64,000 nt of DNA from S010-17 sp036478895 (GCA_036478895.1 JAZGEV010000051.1:1-64000); one strand, 5' to 3'; numbered from the stretch's first letter, positions 17,422 through 27,232 are shown. Translations and numbers: made by a program. Notes: generated by a model from the letters alone, not told the origin.

Positions 17422-18333
17422 ATGATTCTCCATTTTTTTAATAGAACAAAATCAATAAATCTTGTGATAATGAGTTTATTACTCTCATTAATTTATTTAT
17501 TTTTCATTTTCTTCGTAGAAAAGTACAGTTATTCATTGCCTTGGTTAATAGATGCAGTTGTTAAATGGGTATTATTAATTGGTGGTTTATTAGTTTTTAA
17601 AATGACTAATATTGAATGTAAAATTTCAAGAAATAGTGATTTTGATATTTTACTTTATGTAATTCTGTTTAGTATTTTCCTCATTTCCTTTTCAGATAAC
17701 AAATTGTTTTATTCATACTTTTTTTTACTATTGTCATTTAGGAAAATGCATAGTTTATTTAATGATAGTGAAACAAAAAGCATTGTTTATGATAGTGGCT
17801 TATGGATTGGTGTAGCAACTATTTTTAATCCTATTTGTAGTTTGTACTTGTTACTATTACTATATGCACTTGTTATTTTTAAAAAAATATCTTGGCGTTT
17901 TTTTCTAATATCAATTTTTGGTTTTATTACACCATTGGTTTTATTTCATTCTTATTTGTTTTTTATAAATAAAAATTTAAGTGTTTTTAATTTTTCATTT
18001 CATTTCAATATAACAAACTACACTTCCATTCAATTTATACTGCCATTAATTGGTATTAGTATAATTGTATTATTATCATTGTTTAAAATTAACAGAAATA
18101 AAGCAACTTATAGTTTATCTGTAAAGAGGAGTTTAAATATCATATTTTCCCATTTAGGATTAACAATAATTATATTATTTCTCTTTACAGATGATTTAAA
18201 TGGACTAATGCTTTTAATTTACCCTATCAGTTTAATTATTTCAAATTATCTAAATCTAATTCAAAAAAAGTGGTTTAAAAATTTAATTTTTTATGGAATA
18301 TTAATGATAGTCTTTATTATTAAAATACTATAA
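17422..18333 (+). CDS. Polytopic membrane protein (DUF6427-like)
   Basis: 303 aa from ATG 17422, where the peptide begins MILHFFNRTKSINLVIMSL; earlier in-frame starts add a non-membrane leader with two cysteines and are less likely. About eight to ten membrane helices fill the chain; no catalytic motif seen. From memory this matches a family (DUF6427) that sits next to upp in many Flavobacteriaceae. Very AT-rich, rich in Phe and Leu. The 3' end overlaps the convergent upp by 6 bp. Function unknown. Confidence 0.75.
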   Translation: MILHFFNRTKSINLVIMSLLLSLIYLFFIFFVEKYSYSLPWLIDAVVKWVLLIGGLLVFKMTNIECKISRNSDFDILLYVILFSIFLISFSDNKLFYSYFFLLLSFRKMHSLFNDSETKSIVYDSGLWIGVATIFNPICSLYLLLLLYALVIFKKISWRFFLISIFGFITPLVLFHSYLFFINKNLSVFNFSFHFNITNYTSIQFILPLIGISIIVLLSLFKINRNKATYSLSVKRSLNIIFSHLGLTIIILFLFTDDLNGLMLLIYPISLIISNYLNLIQKKWFKNLIFYGILMIVFIIKIL

Positions 18334-18981
18334 TTTTTCCCCAAAAGCCAAATCTCCAGCATCTCCTAGGCCTGGTATTATGTATCCTTTATCATTTAAA
18401 TTATCATCTATTGCAGCGATCCAAAGTTGCGTGCTTTTTGGAAAATGTTTTTTTATAAAAGAAATGCCTTCTGTAGAACCTATAACACAAGCTATATGAA
18501 TGTTTTTTGGTGTGCCGTGTTTTAATAAAGCTTCATAAACAGCCACTAATGAGTTACCTGTTGCTAGCATTGGGTCAATTAAAATTAGTGTTTTATCTTG
18601 CAATGATGGTGAAGCAAAATACTCTACTACAATTTCAAATTCTTCATCATTTTTTGGATGATGACGATAAGCTGAGATAAATGCATTTTCAGCAGAATCA
18701 AAAAAATTAAGCATACCTTGATGTAAAGGCAAGCCAGCTCTCAAAATTGAGCATAAAACAACATCATCATTAATTCGCTCAATGAAACTATTACCCAAAG
18801 GTGTTATTGTTTGAATCTTATTATAATCTAGCTCTTTACTTAATTCGTAACTTAAAACCTCACCAATTCGTTCAATATTCCTTCTAAAACGCATAGAATC
18901 TTTTTGTATTTCCACATCTCTAATTTCGGAGATGAACGTATTTAGAATTGATTTTTTCGTATTTAATTGATGAATTTTCAT
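18328..18981 (-). CDS. upp: Uracil phosphoribosyltransferase
   Basis: 217 aa from ATG 18981 (MKIHQLNTKKSIL); nine extra upstream residues are in frame but overlap the promoter element at 18998-19005. The enzyme salvages uracil with PRPP to form UMP. Seen: the PRPP-binding loop LILIDPMLATGNSLVAVYEAL near residue 130 and the uracil-binding tail YIIPGLGDAGDLAFGEKL at the C terminus. It overlaps the convergent membrane protein by 6 bp. Confidence 0.95.
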   Translation of the reverse strand: MKIHQLNTKKSILNTFISEIRDVEIQKDSMRFRRNIERIGEVLSYELSKELDYNKIQTITPLGNSFIERINDDVVLCSILRAGLPLHQGMLNFFDSAENAFISAYRHHPKNDEEFEIVVEYFASPSLQDKTLILIDPMLATGNSLVAVYEALLKHGTPKNIHIACVIGSTEGISFIKKHFPKSTQLWIAAIDDNLNDKGYIIPGLGDAGDLAFGEKL

Positions 18982-18997
18982 AGTTGATTGTTTATGA

Positions 18998-19005
18998 CAA
19001 AGATA
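18998..19005 (-). promoter_or_regulatory. -7 element of upp
   Basis: Minus-strand TATCTTTG, a consensus TAnnTTTG, 16 nt before ATG 18981. It lies inside the longer alternative reading frame, favouring the shorter start. Confidence 0.5.
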
Positions 19006-19116
19006 CAATTTTTAGCATTTTAAAAATAAGGATTAATTATATTTTATTCAAGTTGAGTTGTTTTTTTTCGTATATTTACACCATTATAAATTATTAACAT
19101 TAAAAAAAATTAAATT

Positions 19117-19572
19117 ATGGGATTATTCTCTTTTATTAAAAATGCTGGAGCAAAAGTTTTCGGTATTGGAAAGACAACAGAAGAAGAAGCTGCTGAAAAA
19201 GCTGCAAAATTAGTAAATGCTGTTGATGCATTAGGATTTGATGTAACCGATTTGGACATTGAAGTAGATGGTGAAAACGCATTAGTTTATGGTGAAGCTG
19301 CCGATCAAGCAACACGTGAAAAAGTTGTTTTGGTTGTTGGAAATACCGCAGGTATTGCAAGTGTAGATGACCGTATGACTACAGCTGTTGAAGAAGAAGC
19401 TCCTGCTCAATTTCATGCAGTAGTTAGTGGAGACACATTAGGTAAAATAGCTAAAAAATATTATGGAAATGCAATGAAATATCCTGTTATTTTTGAAGCG
19501 AACAAACCAATGTTATCGCATCCAGATAAAATTTATGTTGGACAAACATTACGTATTCCTTCTTTGGACTAG
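19117..19572 (+). CDS. BON and LysM domain protein, Kbp/YgaU-like
   Basis: 151 aa. N-terminal MGLFSFIKNAGAKVFG, a BON domain (about 30-90) and a C-terminal LysM domain (about 100-150) with VVSGDTLGKIAKKYYGNAMKY and DKIYVGQTLRIP. Length, domain order and both ends match Escherichia coli Kbp (YgaU), a cytoplasmic potassium-binding protein; no signal peptide here either. A role in potassium sensing or stress follows from homology only. Monocistronic: its own upstream gap of 135 bp and a strong terminator downstream. Confidence 0.9.
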   Translation: MGLFSFIKNAGAKVFGIGKTTEEEAAEKAAKLVNAVDALGFDVTDLDIEVDGENALVYGEAADQATREKVVLVVGNTAGIASVDDRMTTAVEEEAPAQFHAVVSGDTLGKIAKKYYGNAMKYPVIFEANKPMLSHPDKIYVGQTLRIPSLD

Positions 19573-19591
19573 TTTGTTAACAATTACATTT

Positions 19592-19623
19592 AAAAAGGCT
19601 ACCAATTTGGTAGCCTTTTTTTT
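19592..19623. terminator. Bidirectional hairpin terminator between the Kbp-like gene and the TonB receptor gene
   Basis: Perfect 13-bp stem (AAAAAGGCTACCA with TGGTAGCCTTTTT), 3-nt loop, eight T on the plus strand and five on the minus strand. It can end both convergent genes, better on the plus strand. Confidence 0.85.
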
Positions 19624-19714
19624 ATCAATTAATAAAAGAATGGGTTTATTGGTTTTACACATATCATTTTAATATGAACATCTACTTACCAAAAGTACAA
19701 TTGGGTTAGTAATA

Positions 19715-22165
19715 TTAAAAAGGACTCATTACAGAAAAAGAAAAATTACGACCAGGCGCACTAATTGAAGATGCAAATTCTTTGAAATGCACATCAAAAA
19801 TATTATCGATATGCATACGAAGTTGTATTTTGTTATTAAGTTTATATTGAATATTATAATTTAGAGTTTTCCAAGATGGATTGCCTAAATCATAATCTCC
19901 AGTAGACGTATTATAAGGTGTTTGTTCTACATTATCAATCCCTTCAAAAAGGTTGTAATCTGTGTGCTTTTTTTGACCATTAAATTTAAAATTTAAAGCC
20001 ATATCCCATTTGTTTTTAGAATAACCAATCTCTATTAAACCAAATAAAGGTGGAATAGATGATAGTGGTTCACCAGTATCATACGCTTTTCCTTTGGTAT
20101 AAGTTGCGGAAGCTTTGGCGTTAAAAAAATCACTTATTTTACCATTCAAACTAATTGTTCCACCAAAAATATAGGCATTTCCTTTATTTACATTTGCAAT
20201 AGTTTGTACAATTTCACCATCATAATTGATCGATGAATTACCATTTAACTCATATAAATCTCGTGTAATATAATGTTGTAATAAAGTGTAATAGGTTGTA
20301 AAGTTTATATTAAATTTTTTGTCATTCAAATATTTCAAAAAACCAATTTCGCCATTATAAATAAATTCTGGCTTTAGGTAAATATTAGGAACAGATACAA
20401 ACCCATTTTTTTCTCTAATTTTACCAACATCATCTATGTTTGGAGATCTAAACCCTGACGAAATTACAGCATTAAATTGAAAATTTTTAACAGGCTTAAA
20501 AACATAGCCAACCGTTGCAGTAACAGCTGAATTATTTAAATGAATGTCATTATCTGGTAAAACAATGTAGGTTTCGTCTTGCCATTTTGCATTCAAAAGT
20601 GTGTTTGTAAAACGAAGTCCGGTATTTAAGGTTTCACGAGCACTAATATCTTGTCTATAGTTTGCATAAAATGCCGAGCTACTGTAATTACTTCCGCCAT
20701 CTGGATAACGTGTTTGGACCACAAAATCTTCGGTTAAATTGATGATTTCAAAGCCATCTACTTCTAAAGTTTTTCCAACCGAAGTAGATTTAACATCATT
20801 AAAAGAGAATTCTGTTCCATATGTTAAAACACGCTTGTTTTTTGATCCAATTGGTATTTCAAAATCGCCATTAACACTAAAAACATCAACGCTTTCATTA
20901 CGATAAAAACGCTTAAGCGAATTAAATTTTCGTTGTACACGCGATTCTTTCAAATTTTGATATGCTACGGTTATTGTCCCTTTTTTCAACCACTTTTTAT
21001 TGGGGCTTATTTTTAATTGCGATGACAATAATAATCGTTTTTGAGGACCATAATGCCATTCGGCAAATTTTAAATTTCCTCCACTTCGTTGCATTAACTT
21101 ATCAAAACGTGGAATGTCACTTGATTTACTGTATTGAAAATTTACACTTAATTTTGACTTCTTTTCTAATGGAAAAACTAATTTTTGCATAAAATCAAAT
21201 TGACTAAATCCCATATTCTTTTGAGTACTTGGGGTTTCGTTTACAACCGGATATTCATTATAGAAATCAGTAGAGTTATTTGAGTAATCGTATTGTAAAC
21301 CCCAATCATCAAAACCGTGTGAGCGATTTTCACCCATTTTTAAATCACCAAATTTGGATTGTGAAATACTTGTGAAAACGCCTATTTTTTTTGATTGAAT
21401 TTCAAATGCAGCATGTGCAGTAAGTTCATCATTTACAGTACTAACTCTAGCCAAAAAAGTAGGTTTAATAGATAGTATGTCATTAGTTTTGGGTTGTTTT
21501 GTGTAATAATGGATCACACCACCAAGCGCATCGGAGCCGTACATTACAGACGAAGGTCCAAAAACAATTTCGGTACGTTCTAACATATTTGGAGATACAG
21601 AAATTGAATTTTGTAAATGGCCTTTTCTATAAATGGCATTATTCATACGTACGCCATCTACAACCAACAAAACTCTATTGGCTTCCATACCTCTTAAAAC
21701 AGGGCTTCCGCCACCAAACTGTGATTTTTGTACTTTTATACCAGGTATACTTGCCAATAAATCAGCAGAGGTTTGTGGAGCAGCTTTTTGAATATCTTGA
21801 ATCGTAAATGTTGCAATTTCTTGAGCAATTCTACTTCGTTTTACTTTGGCTTTACTTACCGATAAAAAGACCGCTTCCAAATCATTTGCAATTGCTGTTA
21901 ATTTAATAACTTTATTTTTTACCAACTTTTTTTTACGTGCCTCAAATTCTTGATAAGATAAATGTTTTAAATAGATTGTTTCATTAGATCTAAATTTTGT
22001 CAAATCCAAAACACCATCAAAATTAGAAATAACATGTTTTGAATTGGTAATATTAAAGGCAGTTACATTCACAATTGGTTGTAAAGTAGCCGCATCAACA
22101 ATGGTAATTTTTTGTGCATAAGTAGCAACATTTATAAATAGTAAAAGAAAAAAAAGGTGCTTCAA
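19715..22165 (-). CDS. TonB-dependent outer membrane receptor, possibly heme type
   Basis: 816 aa. Signal peptide MKHLFFLLLFINVATYAQ, a carboxypeptidase-regulatory-like domain (about 20-100), a TonB plug (about 110-225) with LRGMEANRVLLVVDGVRMNN and YGSDALGGVIHY, then the 22-strand barrel ending in aromatic SVMSPF. The plug motif and the barrel segment GFRSPNIDDVGKI followed by YLKPE resemble the heme/hemoglobin receptor branch (HmuR-like), but no neighbouring heme genes confirm it. The start codon is TTG at 22165; no in-frame ATG gives an intact signal peptide. It lies 35 bp after recO. Confidence 0.9.
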   Translation of the reverse strand: MKHLFFLLLFINVATYAQKITIVDAATLQPIVNVTAFNITNSKHVISNFDGVLDLTKFRSNETIYLKHLSYQEFEARKKKLVKNKVIKLTAIANDLEAVFLSVSKAKVKRSRIAQEIATFTIQDIQKAAPQTSADLLASIPGIKVQKSQFGGGSPVLRGMEANRVLLVVDGVRMNNAIYRKGHLQNSISVSPNMLERTEIVFGPSSVMYGSDALGGVIHYYTKQPKTNDILSIKPTFLARVSTVNDELTAHAAFEIQSKKIGVFTSISQSKFGDLKMGENRSHGFDDWGLQYDYSNNSTDFYNEYPVVNETPSTQKNMGFSQFDFMQKLVFPLEKKSKLSVNFQYSKSSDIPRFDKLMQRSGGNLKFAEWHYGPQKRLLLSSQLKISPNKKWLKKGTITVAYQNLKESRVQRKFNSLKRFYRNESVDVFSVNGDFEIPIGSKNKRVLTYGTEFSFNDVKSTSVGKTLEVDGFEIINLTEDFVVQTRYPDGGSNYSSSAFYANYRQDISARETLNTGLRFTNTLLNAKWQDETYIVLPDNDIHLNNSAVTATVGYVFKPVKNFQFNAVISSGFRSPNIDDVGKIREKNGFVSVPNIYLKPEFIYNGEIGFLKYLNDKKFNINFTTYYTLLQHYITRDLYELNGNSSINYDGEIVQTIANVNKGNAYIFGGTISLNGKISDFFNAKASATYTKGKAYDTGEPLSSIPPLFGLIEIGYSKNKWDMALNFKFNGQKKHTDYNLFEGIDNVEQTPYNTSTGDYDLGNPSWKTLNYNIQYKLNNKIQLRMHIDNIFDVHFKEFASSISAPGRNFSFSVMSPF

Positions 22166-22200
22166 AATAATATTTTTAATATGCTTGTATTTGTATAATG

Positions 22201-22917
22201 TTACGCAAAAATGGTTTGTAAAACTGCTAATGATTTAGGGTTTTTAAAACCGGGCAAATGTAAGGCGAAATATTGAATAAGTATCTTTAATAGATCTTGT
22301 CTATTTTTCGCATTAAATGGCATTTGAGAAATAGCATCAAAATTTATGCCGATAATAGATTTGAAAAGGGTAAAATTTTCTCCAGATATATGGTGAGTTA
22401 ATGGCTTATGGAAACTAAACGTACCGTCTTGTAAATTAAAAAACGAATCATTTTCTTTAGGTTTATTGGGATAGAACCCCAAATATTTACTTAGATTTAT
22501 TAAAAATAATAAATGAAAATTTGACGTATTTGGATGTGTGTCTAACCAAATGAATGCTGTTTCTAAGTATTGATAAAGAGGAAGATTCTCTTCTTCTTCT
22601 TTAAGAACATTTGCTAATATTTCCGATAAAAAAAGAGCAATACTACTCTTATAGATATCGGTTGGAATGGCATGAAAAGGGTGATAGACAAAGGCTTCTT
22701 TAATGTAATTTAAAGAGCCTTTGTTATTGTGGTTAACAACCAAATCTAACAAAGTGAAAACTTGAAAGTAGGCAGGTTTTAATTTCCCTTTTTTGGATTT
22801 TAAAATGCCTTTTAATAAATACGATTTAATGCCTTTTTGAGTGTAACATTTTACAATTAAACTCGAATCTTGAAATTTAATAGCGTTTAAAACAATGGCT
22901 TTGGTGGATTCAATCAT
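22201..22917 (-). CDS. recO: DNA repair protein RecO
   Basis: 238 aa, normal length. RecO, with RecR and RecF, loads RecA on SSB-coated single-stranded DNA. Seen: the N-terminal OB fold with the typical KAIVLNAIKFQDSSLIVKCYTQKG, and the helical C-terminal half with FLSEILANVLKEEEENLPLYQYLE and HLLFLINLSKYLGFYPN. The C-terminal zinc-finger cysteines of some RecO proteins are absent, as in many Bacteroidota. It sits in a minus-strand series trpS, DUF4846, recO, receptor with gaps of 27-38 bp. Confidence 0.93.
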   Translation of the reverse strand: MIESTKAIVLNAIKFQDSSLIVKCYTQKGIKSYLLKGILKSKKGKLKPAYFQVFTLLDLVVNHNNKGSLNYIKEAFVYHPFHAIPTDIYKSSIALFLSEILANVLKEEEENLPLYQYLETAFIWLDTHPNTSNFHLLFLINLSKYLGFYPNKPKENDSFFNLQDGTFSFHKPLTHHISGENFTLFKSIIGINFDAISQMPFNAKNRQDLLKILIQYFALHLPGFKNPKSLAVLQTIFA

Positions 22918-22944
22918 TACTGCTAAAATACTTTAAAATTCCAT

Positions 22945-23811
22945 TTACTCTGTACTAAAACGCTTTAAATTGTGTTTTGTAAATGCCCATTCGGGCGATT
23001 GTAACGTTTCTAAATTCTTAGCAGAATACCAAGGTGAATTTTTAGGACTGTTTAAGTTTTTTAAAATATGAATTTCTTGTGCAGGCATATAACTTTGCGC
23101 TACTATAAATACAGCCTCATTTTCTGAATTTTTTGCCATGTCTACTACAATAATTGCATGACCAGGACTGCCACCTTGTATGAAAATATCGCCAATTTTC
23201 ATATCTTTAATTGGTACAGACTGCAACTCTTTATCAAGCGATAAGGTACCAGCATACATAAAAATCCATTGCATATATTGGTAAAAAGATGCATATGACG
23301 TTGATTCTTCATCGGTTTTAAACCAACTTACGTTATTACCTACTACTTTTAAACGATACCCTTTTCGCCATTTGGAATACGCAACATTAAAACCATTGGT
23401 GAAGTTAAAATGGATGGCATTGTATTTTTTTTGCATAAACAAATGTTCTGCTCGTAGTCTCATAGTGGCATCTGCACATTGTTGTAAATCTCGTTTACCA
23501 ACATTAATATCTAGCACTGCCTCATGTATATCTTGCCTATTTTTTAAACCGCCATTGTATAAGTGTACTTTGGAATTACTTGGTTTTAACTTAAAATTTT
23601 GCAAGTAATTCTCAAAAGAATTTTCTTTTGGAATTATACGTTTATAACCTTTTGGAGCTAAGAATCGTGTACTAATTGTTTCTCCATTTTTTAGAATTAC
23701 CTTAGATGTCTTAATCTGATTATTTAATAATGAGTTAGAATTAATGGGTTCTTTCTTTTTACAAGATAAAAACATTAAAAGGAGACTTATTATAGCGATG
23801 TAATATTTCAT
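22945..23811 (-). CDS. DUF4846-family lipoprotein
   Basis: 288 aa. Lipoprotein signal MKYYIAIISLLLMFLSC with lipobox cysteine at 17. The mature part matches my memory of DUF4846: RFLAPKGYKRI, YLQNFKLKP, LYNGGLKNRQDIHEAVLDI, QCADATMRLRAEHLF, and a C-terminal block with GDIFIQGGSPGHAIIVVD and SPWYSA. The GHAIIVVDMA segment with conserved histidine resembles NlpC/P60-like amidase folds, so a cell-wall or peptide hydrolase activity is possible but not established. Located between trpS and recO. Confidence 0.85.
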   Translation of the reverse strand: MKYYIAIISLLLMFLSCKKKEPINSNSLLNNQIKTSKVILKNGETISTRFLAPKGYKRIIPKENSFENYLQNFKLKPSNSKVHLYNGGLKNRQDIHEAVLDINVGKRDLQQCADATMRLRAEHLFMQKKYNAIHFNFTNGFNVAYSKWRKGYRLKVVGNNVSWFKTDEESTSYASFYQYMQWIFMYAGTLSLDKELQSVPIKDMKIGDIFIQGGSPGHAIIVVDMAKNSENEAVFIVAQSYMPAQEIHILKNLNSPKNSPWYSAKNLETLQSPEWAFTKHNLKRFSTE

Positions 23812-23849
23812 AAGTATACAACGTAAAACTAGAATGAAAAGTATTTGAA

Positions 23850-24815
23850 TTAATACCCCAATTTTAAACGCACACGTTGTAAAACTGCATCTGCAATTAG
23901 TGATGCTTTTTTAGCACCAATTTTCAAAATTTCGTCAACTTCATTGAGATGATTCATATAATAATGATAGCGTTCACGTTCTTTAGAAAATTTTTCAATA
24001 ACCAATTCATAAAAGGCTTGCTTTGCATGTCCATAGCCATAATTTCCGCCTTCGTAATTACTACGCATTGTTTTTATTTGAGCATCAGAAGCTAATAATT
24101 TGTATAAAGCAAACAGATTACAAGTATCAGGATTTTTAGGATCTTCTAGTGCTGTAGAGTCTGTTTGAATTTTCATAATTTGCTTGCGCAACTTTTTGTC
24201 GTCCAAAAATATATTGATGATATTACCCTTTGATTTACTCATTTTTTCGCCATCAGTTCCAGGAACAAGCATGGTGTTTTCTTGTATTTTAGCTTCGGGT
24301 AAAACAAATGTTTCACCTAATTTTGCGTGAAAACGCGATGCCACATCTCGTGTCATTTCCAAGTGCTGTAATTGATCTTTTCCAACAGGAATAATATGTG
24401 CATCGTATAATAAAATATCTGAAGCCATTAACATTGGATACGTAAATAAACCTGCATTTACATCTTCCAAACGATCTGCTTTGTCTTTAAAACTATGTGC
24501 TAAAGTAAGGCGTTGATAAGGAAAAAAGCAACTTAAATACCAAGATAATTCCGTTACTTGAGGAATATCACTTTGACGGTAAAAAACAGTTTTTTCAACA
24601 TTCAAACCAAAAGCCAGCCAAGTTGCAGCAGTACTATACGTGTTTTCTTTTAAAGTTTTAGCATCTTTTATTTGTGTTAAAGAATGCATATCTGCTATAA
24701 AAAAGAAAGATTCATTTTTTGAATCGTTACTCATTTCAATGGCAGGTAGAAGCGCACCTAAGATATTACCCAAATGTGGTGTTCCAGTAGATTGAATTCC
24801 AGTTAAAACTCTCAT
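23850..24815 (-). CDS. trpS: Tryptophanyl-tRNA synthetase
   Basis: 321 aa, class I synthetase charging tRNA-Trp. HIGH-type motif TPHLGN at residues 12-17, KMSKS motif GEKMSKSKGN near 191-195, and the tryptophan-pocket region FFIADMHSLT and PMLMASDILLYDAHIIPVGKDQLQHLE. It is preceded by a consensus -7 element and leads the series with DUF4846 and recO. No attenuator or T-box is visible in the short leader. Confidence 0.97.
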   Translation of the reverse strand: MRVLTGIQSTGTPHLGNILGALLPAIEMSNDSKNESFFFIADMHSLTQIKDAKTLKENTYSTAATWLAFGLNVEKTVFYRQSDIPQVTELSWYLSCFFPYQRLTLAHSFKDKADRLEDVNAGLFTYPMLMASDILLYDAHIIPVGKDQLQHLEMTRDVASRFHAKLGETFVLPEAKIQENTMLVPGTDGEKMSKSKGNIINIFLDDKKLRKQIMKIQTDSTALEDPKNPDTCNLFALYKLLASDAQIKTMRSNYEGGNYGYGHAKQAFYELVIEKFSKERERYHYYMNHLNEVDEILKIGAKKASLIADAVLQRVRLKLGY

Positions 24816-24835
24816 AATTTTGTATTAGTTTAATG

Positions 24836-24843
24836 CAAAAATA
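24836..24843 (-). promoter_or_regulatory. -7 element of trpS
   Basis: Minus-strand TATTTTTG, 20 nt before the trpS ATG. It shares the 85-bp divergent gap with the plsC promoter. Confidence 0.45.
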
Positions 24844-24886
24844 ACAAAAGCTTGTAATACCTTAGAGGTAAAACGAAAGTTTTTAT

Positions 24887-24894
24887 TACTTTTG
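24887..24894 (+). promoter_or_regulatory. -7 element of plsC, leaderless arrangement
   Basis: TACTTTTG followed after only 6 nt by the plsC ATG at 24901. With the usual distance from -7 to the start of transcription, the transcript would begin at or next to the A of the ATG. Confidence 0.5.
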
Positions 24895-24900
24895 GCTCTT

Positions 24901-25644
24901 ATGAAAATATTCAAAAACAGTTTAATACTTTTTTGGCGCATTTGGTTTTATGGTTGGGTTTTATTTACCATTATCCCTATTTTTCCGGTGTTAATGATAG
25001 TTTTATCGCGAGAAAAATGGTATCCAATATTTTTTAAAATTGCCTCTTTTTGGGCTAAAACCATTTTATTTATAATGGGTTTTAAGCCAGTAATTGATGG
25101 GATTGAAAAAATAGATCCAAAGAAAAGTTATGTGTTTTGTCCTAACCATACGTCAATGATTGATATTATGTTGATGTTTGCATTGACTAAAAATCCTTTT
25201 GTTTTTGTAGGTAAAAAGGAATTGAAAAAGATCCCTGTTTTTGGTTGGGTTTTTAAAAAATCGAGCATTATGGTAGATCGAACTGATTCAGAAAGTTCTA
25301 GACAAGCCTTTGAGGATGCAAAAAGAAAATTACAAAATGGAACCAGTGTTTGTATTTTTCCTGAAGGCAAGGTGCCAGGAGATGAAAGCGTTGTATTAGA
25401 CATCTTCAAAAGTGGAGCATTTAGAATGGCAATAGAACATCAAATTCCTATTGTTCCTATTACCTTTTACGATTGTAAAAAACGATTCTCCTACACTTTT
25501 TTTAGCGGAAGTCCTGGAAAATTACGTGTAAAAATTCACGATGTAATTTATACTGATGGACTTACTTTGGAGAATAGAAATCAACTAAAAAAGCAAACAT
25601 TTGATGTGATTTATGAGAGTTTAATTGCAATGGGAAATAATTAG
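24901..25644 (+). CDS. plsC: 1-acyl-sn-glycerol-3-phosphate acyltransferase
   Basis: 247 aa from ATG 24901; an in-frame TTG three codons upstream lies within the promoter element. The enzyme acylates lysophosphatidic acid to phosphatidic acid at the inner membrane. Seen: two N-terminal hydrophobic segments, the catalytic H83-x4-D88 motif in CPNHTSMIDIM, and the substrate motif FPEGKVPG near 155. Convergent with the GH3-like gene, 21 bp apart. Confidence 0.92.
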   Translation: MKIFKNSLILFWRIWFYGWVLFTIIPIFPVLMIVLSREKWYPIFFKIASFWAKTILFIMGFKPVIDGIEKIDPKKSYVFCPNHTSMIDIMLMFALTKNPFVFVGKKELKKIPVFGWVFKKSSIMVDRTDSESSRQAFEDAKRKLQNGTSVCIFPEGKVPGDESVVLDIFKSGAFRMAIEHQIPIVPITFYDCKKRFSYTFFSGSPGKLRVKIHDVIYTDGLTLENRNQLKKQTFDVIYESLIAMGNN

Positions 25645-25665
25645 AGATGGATAAATCATTTTTTT

Positions 25666-27183
25666 TTAAGAATTTTGCAATGTATTCAATTCATCCAAAA
25701 ACTTACGCGTATTACACAATCTAGGTACTTTGTGCTGTCCACCTAATTTATTATTCTTCTTTAACCATTTATAAAACAAGCCTTTTTCAGAGATTCTTAC
25801 TGTTGGGAGATTTAATGTGAGATTCAAAAAACGTTTCGATTCATAATCCGAATTAATTGCCTTTAACGTATTATCTAAAACCTCAGTAAAAATTGCCATA
25901 TTTTTAGGAGCTTTAGAAAATTCAATCAGCCATTCGTGTGCGCCTTTTTCATTTCCTTTCATAAAAATTGGGCCTGCTGTATATTCTAAAATTTCGGAAT
26001 TTGTTTTTTCACAAGCTATTTTTAATGCTTGTTCCGCATTATCAATAATTAATTCTTCACCAAACGTATTGATAAAATGTTTGGTTCTTCCAGTGATTTT
26101 TATTCGGTAAGGATCTAAAGACGTAAACTTAATAGTATCGCCAATTAAATAGCGCCATAAACCTGCATTGGTTGTAATTACTAAAGCATAATTGGTATCC
26201 AAAACTACATCTTCCAAAGCGATGGCATTTGACGCTTCATCGTTAAATTCATCCATTGGAATGAATTCATAAAAAATACCATAATCAAGCATTAGTAATA
26301 ATTCCTCAGAATAATTTCTATCTTGTATGGCAAAAAAACCTTCACTGGCATTGTAGGTTTCGTAATATTTAAAATCGGGTTTGGGGATTAATTTTTTGTA
26401 TTGTTCGCGATAGGGATTAAAATTAACGCCACCATGAAAATACACTTCTAAGTTTGGCCAAACCTCTAAAATATTATCTTTACCAGTAACCTCTAAAACC
26501 TTGTGTAGTAAAACGAGCATCCAAGAAGGCACACCAGCTAAATTTGTAATGTCTTTATTAATTGTTTCTGCGACTATTTTATCCATTTTAACTTCCCAAT
26601 CGCCCATTAAGGCTGTCTCTTGTTTGGGCGCCGAACTGTAATCTGCCCAAAGTGGCAAATTTTCTATAATGATGGCTGATAAATCACCAAAATAAGTATC
26701 ATTATCTTCATAAACAGCACTAGATCCACCAAGACGTAAATTTTTCCCCGAAAACATAAGTGTTTTTTCGTTGTTATTCACATACAAACACAACATATCT
26801 TTTACGGCTTTGTAATGGCAATTTTCAAGGGCTTCATCACTAACGGGAACATATTTGCTTTTTGCATTAGTTGTTCCTGATGATTTGGCATACCATTTGA
26901 TTTTTGTTGGCCAAAAAATATTTTGTTCGCCTTGTCGTCCACGCTCTATTAAATGTTCTATACTTTCGTAGGTTCTAATAGGAACTTTTTGTTTAAAATC
27001 TGAATAGTTTTGGAGTGTTGAAAATTGGAATTTTTTACCAATTTCTGTATCTTCAGCAGTTTCTAATAAACGTTGTAATAATTCATATTGTACATCAATA
27101 GGATATTTTAAAAACAACTCTATTTGATGTTTTCTCTTTTTTAAAAACCAAGCAATGACTTTATTAAGGATGTTTAATTTCAT
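25666..27183 (-). CDS. GH3 auxin-responsive promoter family protein
   Basis: 505 aa. Matches the bacterial GH3 family of adenylate-forming enzymes: KWYAKSSGTTNAKSKYVPVS (nucleotide-binding loop, about 96-115), YFHGGVNFNPY, KYYETYNASEGFFAIQD (about 270), and LITTNAGLWRYLIGDTIKF (about 335-355). Plant GH3 proteins couple amino acids to hormone acids; the acid and acceptor in Bacteroidota are unknown. No signal peptide, so cytoplasmic. Divergent from the MazG-like gene, with paired -7 elements between them. Confidence 0.88.
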   Translation of the reverse strand: MKLNILNKVIAWFLKKRKHQIELFLKYPIDVQYELLQRLLETAEDTEIGKKFQFSTLQNYSDFKQKVPIRTYESIEHLIERGRQGEQNIFWPTKIKWYAKSSGTTNAKSKYVPVSDEALENCHYKAVKDMLCLYVNNNEKTLMFSGKNLRLGGSSAVYEDNDTYFGDLSAIIIENLPLWADYSSAPKQETALMGDWEVKMDKIVAETINKDITNLAGVPSWMLVLLHKVLEVTGKDNILEVWPNLEVYFHGGVNFNPYREQYKKLIPKPDFKYYETYNASEGFFAIQDRNYSEELLLMLDYGIFYEFIPMDEFNDEASNAIALEDVVLDTNYALVITTNAGLWRYLIGDTIKFTSLDPYRIKITGRTKHFINTFGEELIIDNAEQALKIACEKTNSEILEYTAGPIFMKGNEKGAHEWLIEFSKAPKNMAIFTEVLDNTLKAINSDYESKRFLNLTLNLPTVRISEKGLFYKWLKKNNKLGGQHKVPRLCNTRKFLDELNTLQNS

Positions 27184-27202
27184 ATAGACGCTTTACTAAT
27201 AG

Positions 27203-27210
27203 CAAAGTTA
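27203..27210 (-). promoter_or_regulatory. -7 element of the GH3-like gene
   Basis: Minus-strand TAACTTTG, 19 nt before ATG 27183. It lies back to back with the MazG-gene element at 27225-27232. Confidence 0.45.
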
Positions 27211-27224
27211 AGCAATTTATTTTG

Positions 27225-27232
27225 TATTTTTG
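27225..27232 (+). promoter_or_regulatory. -7 element of the MazG-like gene
   Basis: TATTTTTG, 21 nt before ATG 27254. The in-frame upstream start at 27230 overlaps this element and is therefore unlikely. Confidence 0.45.
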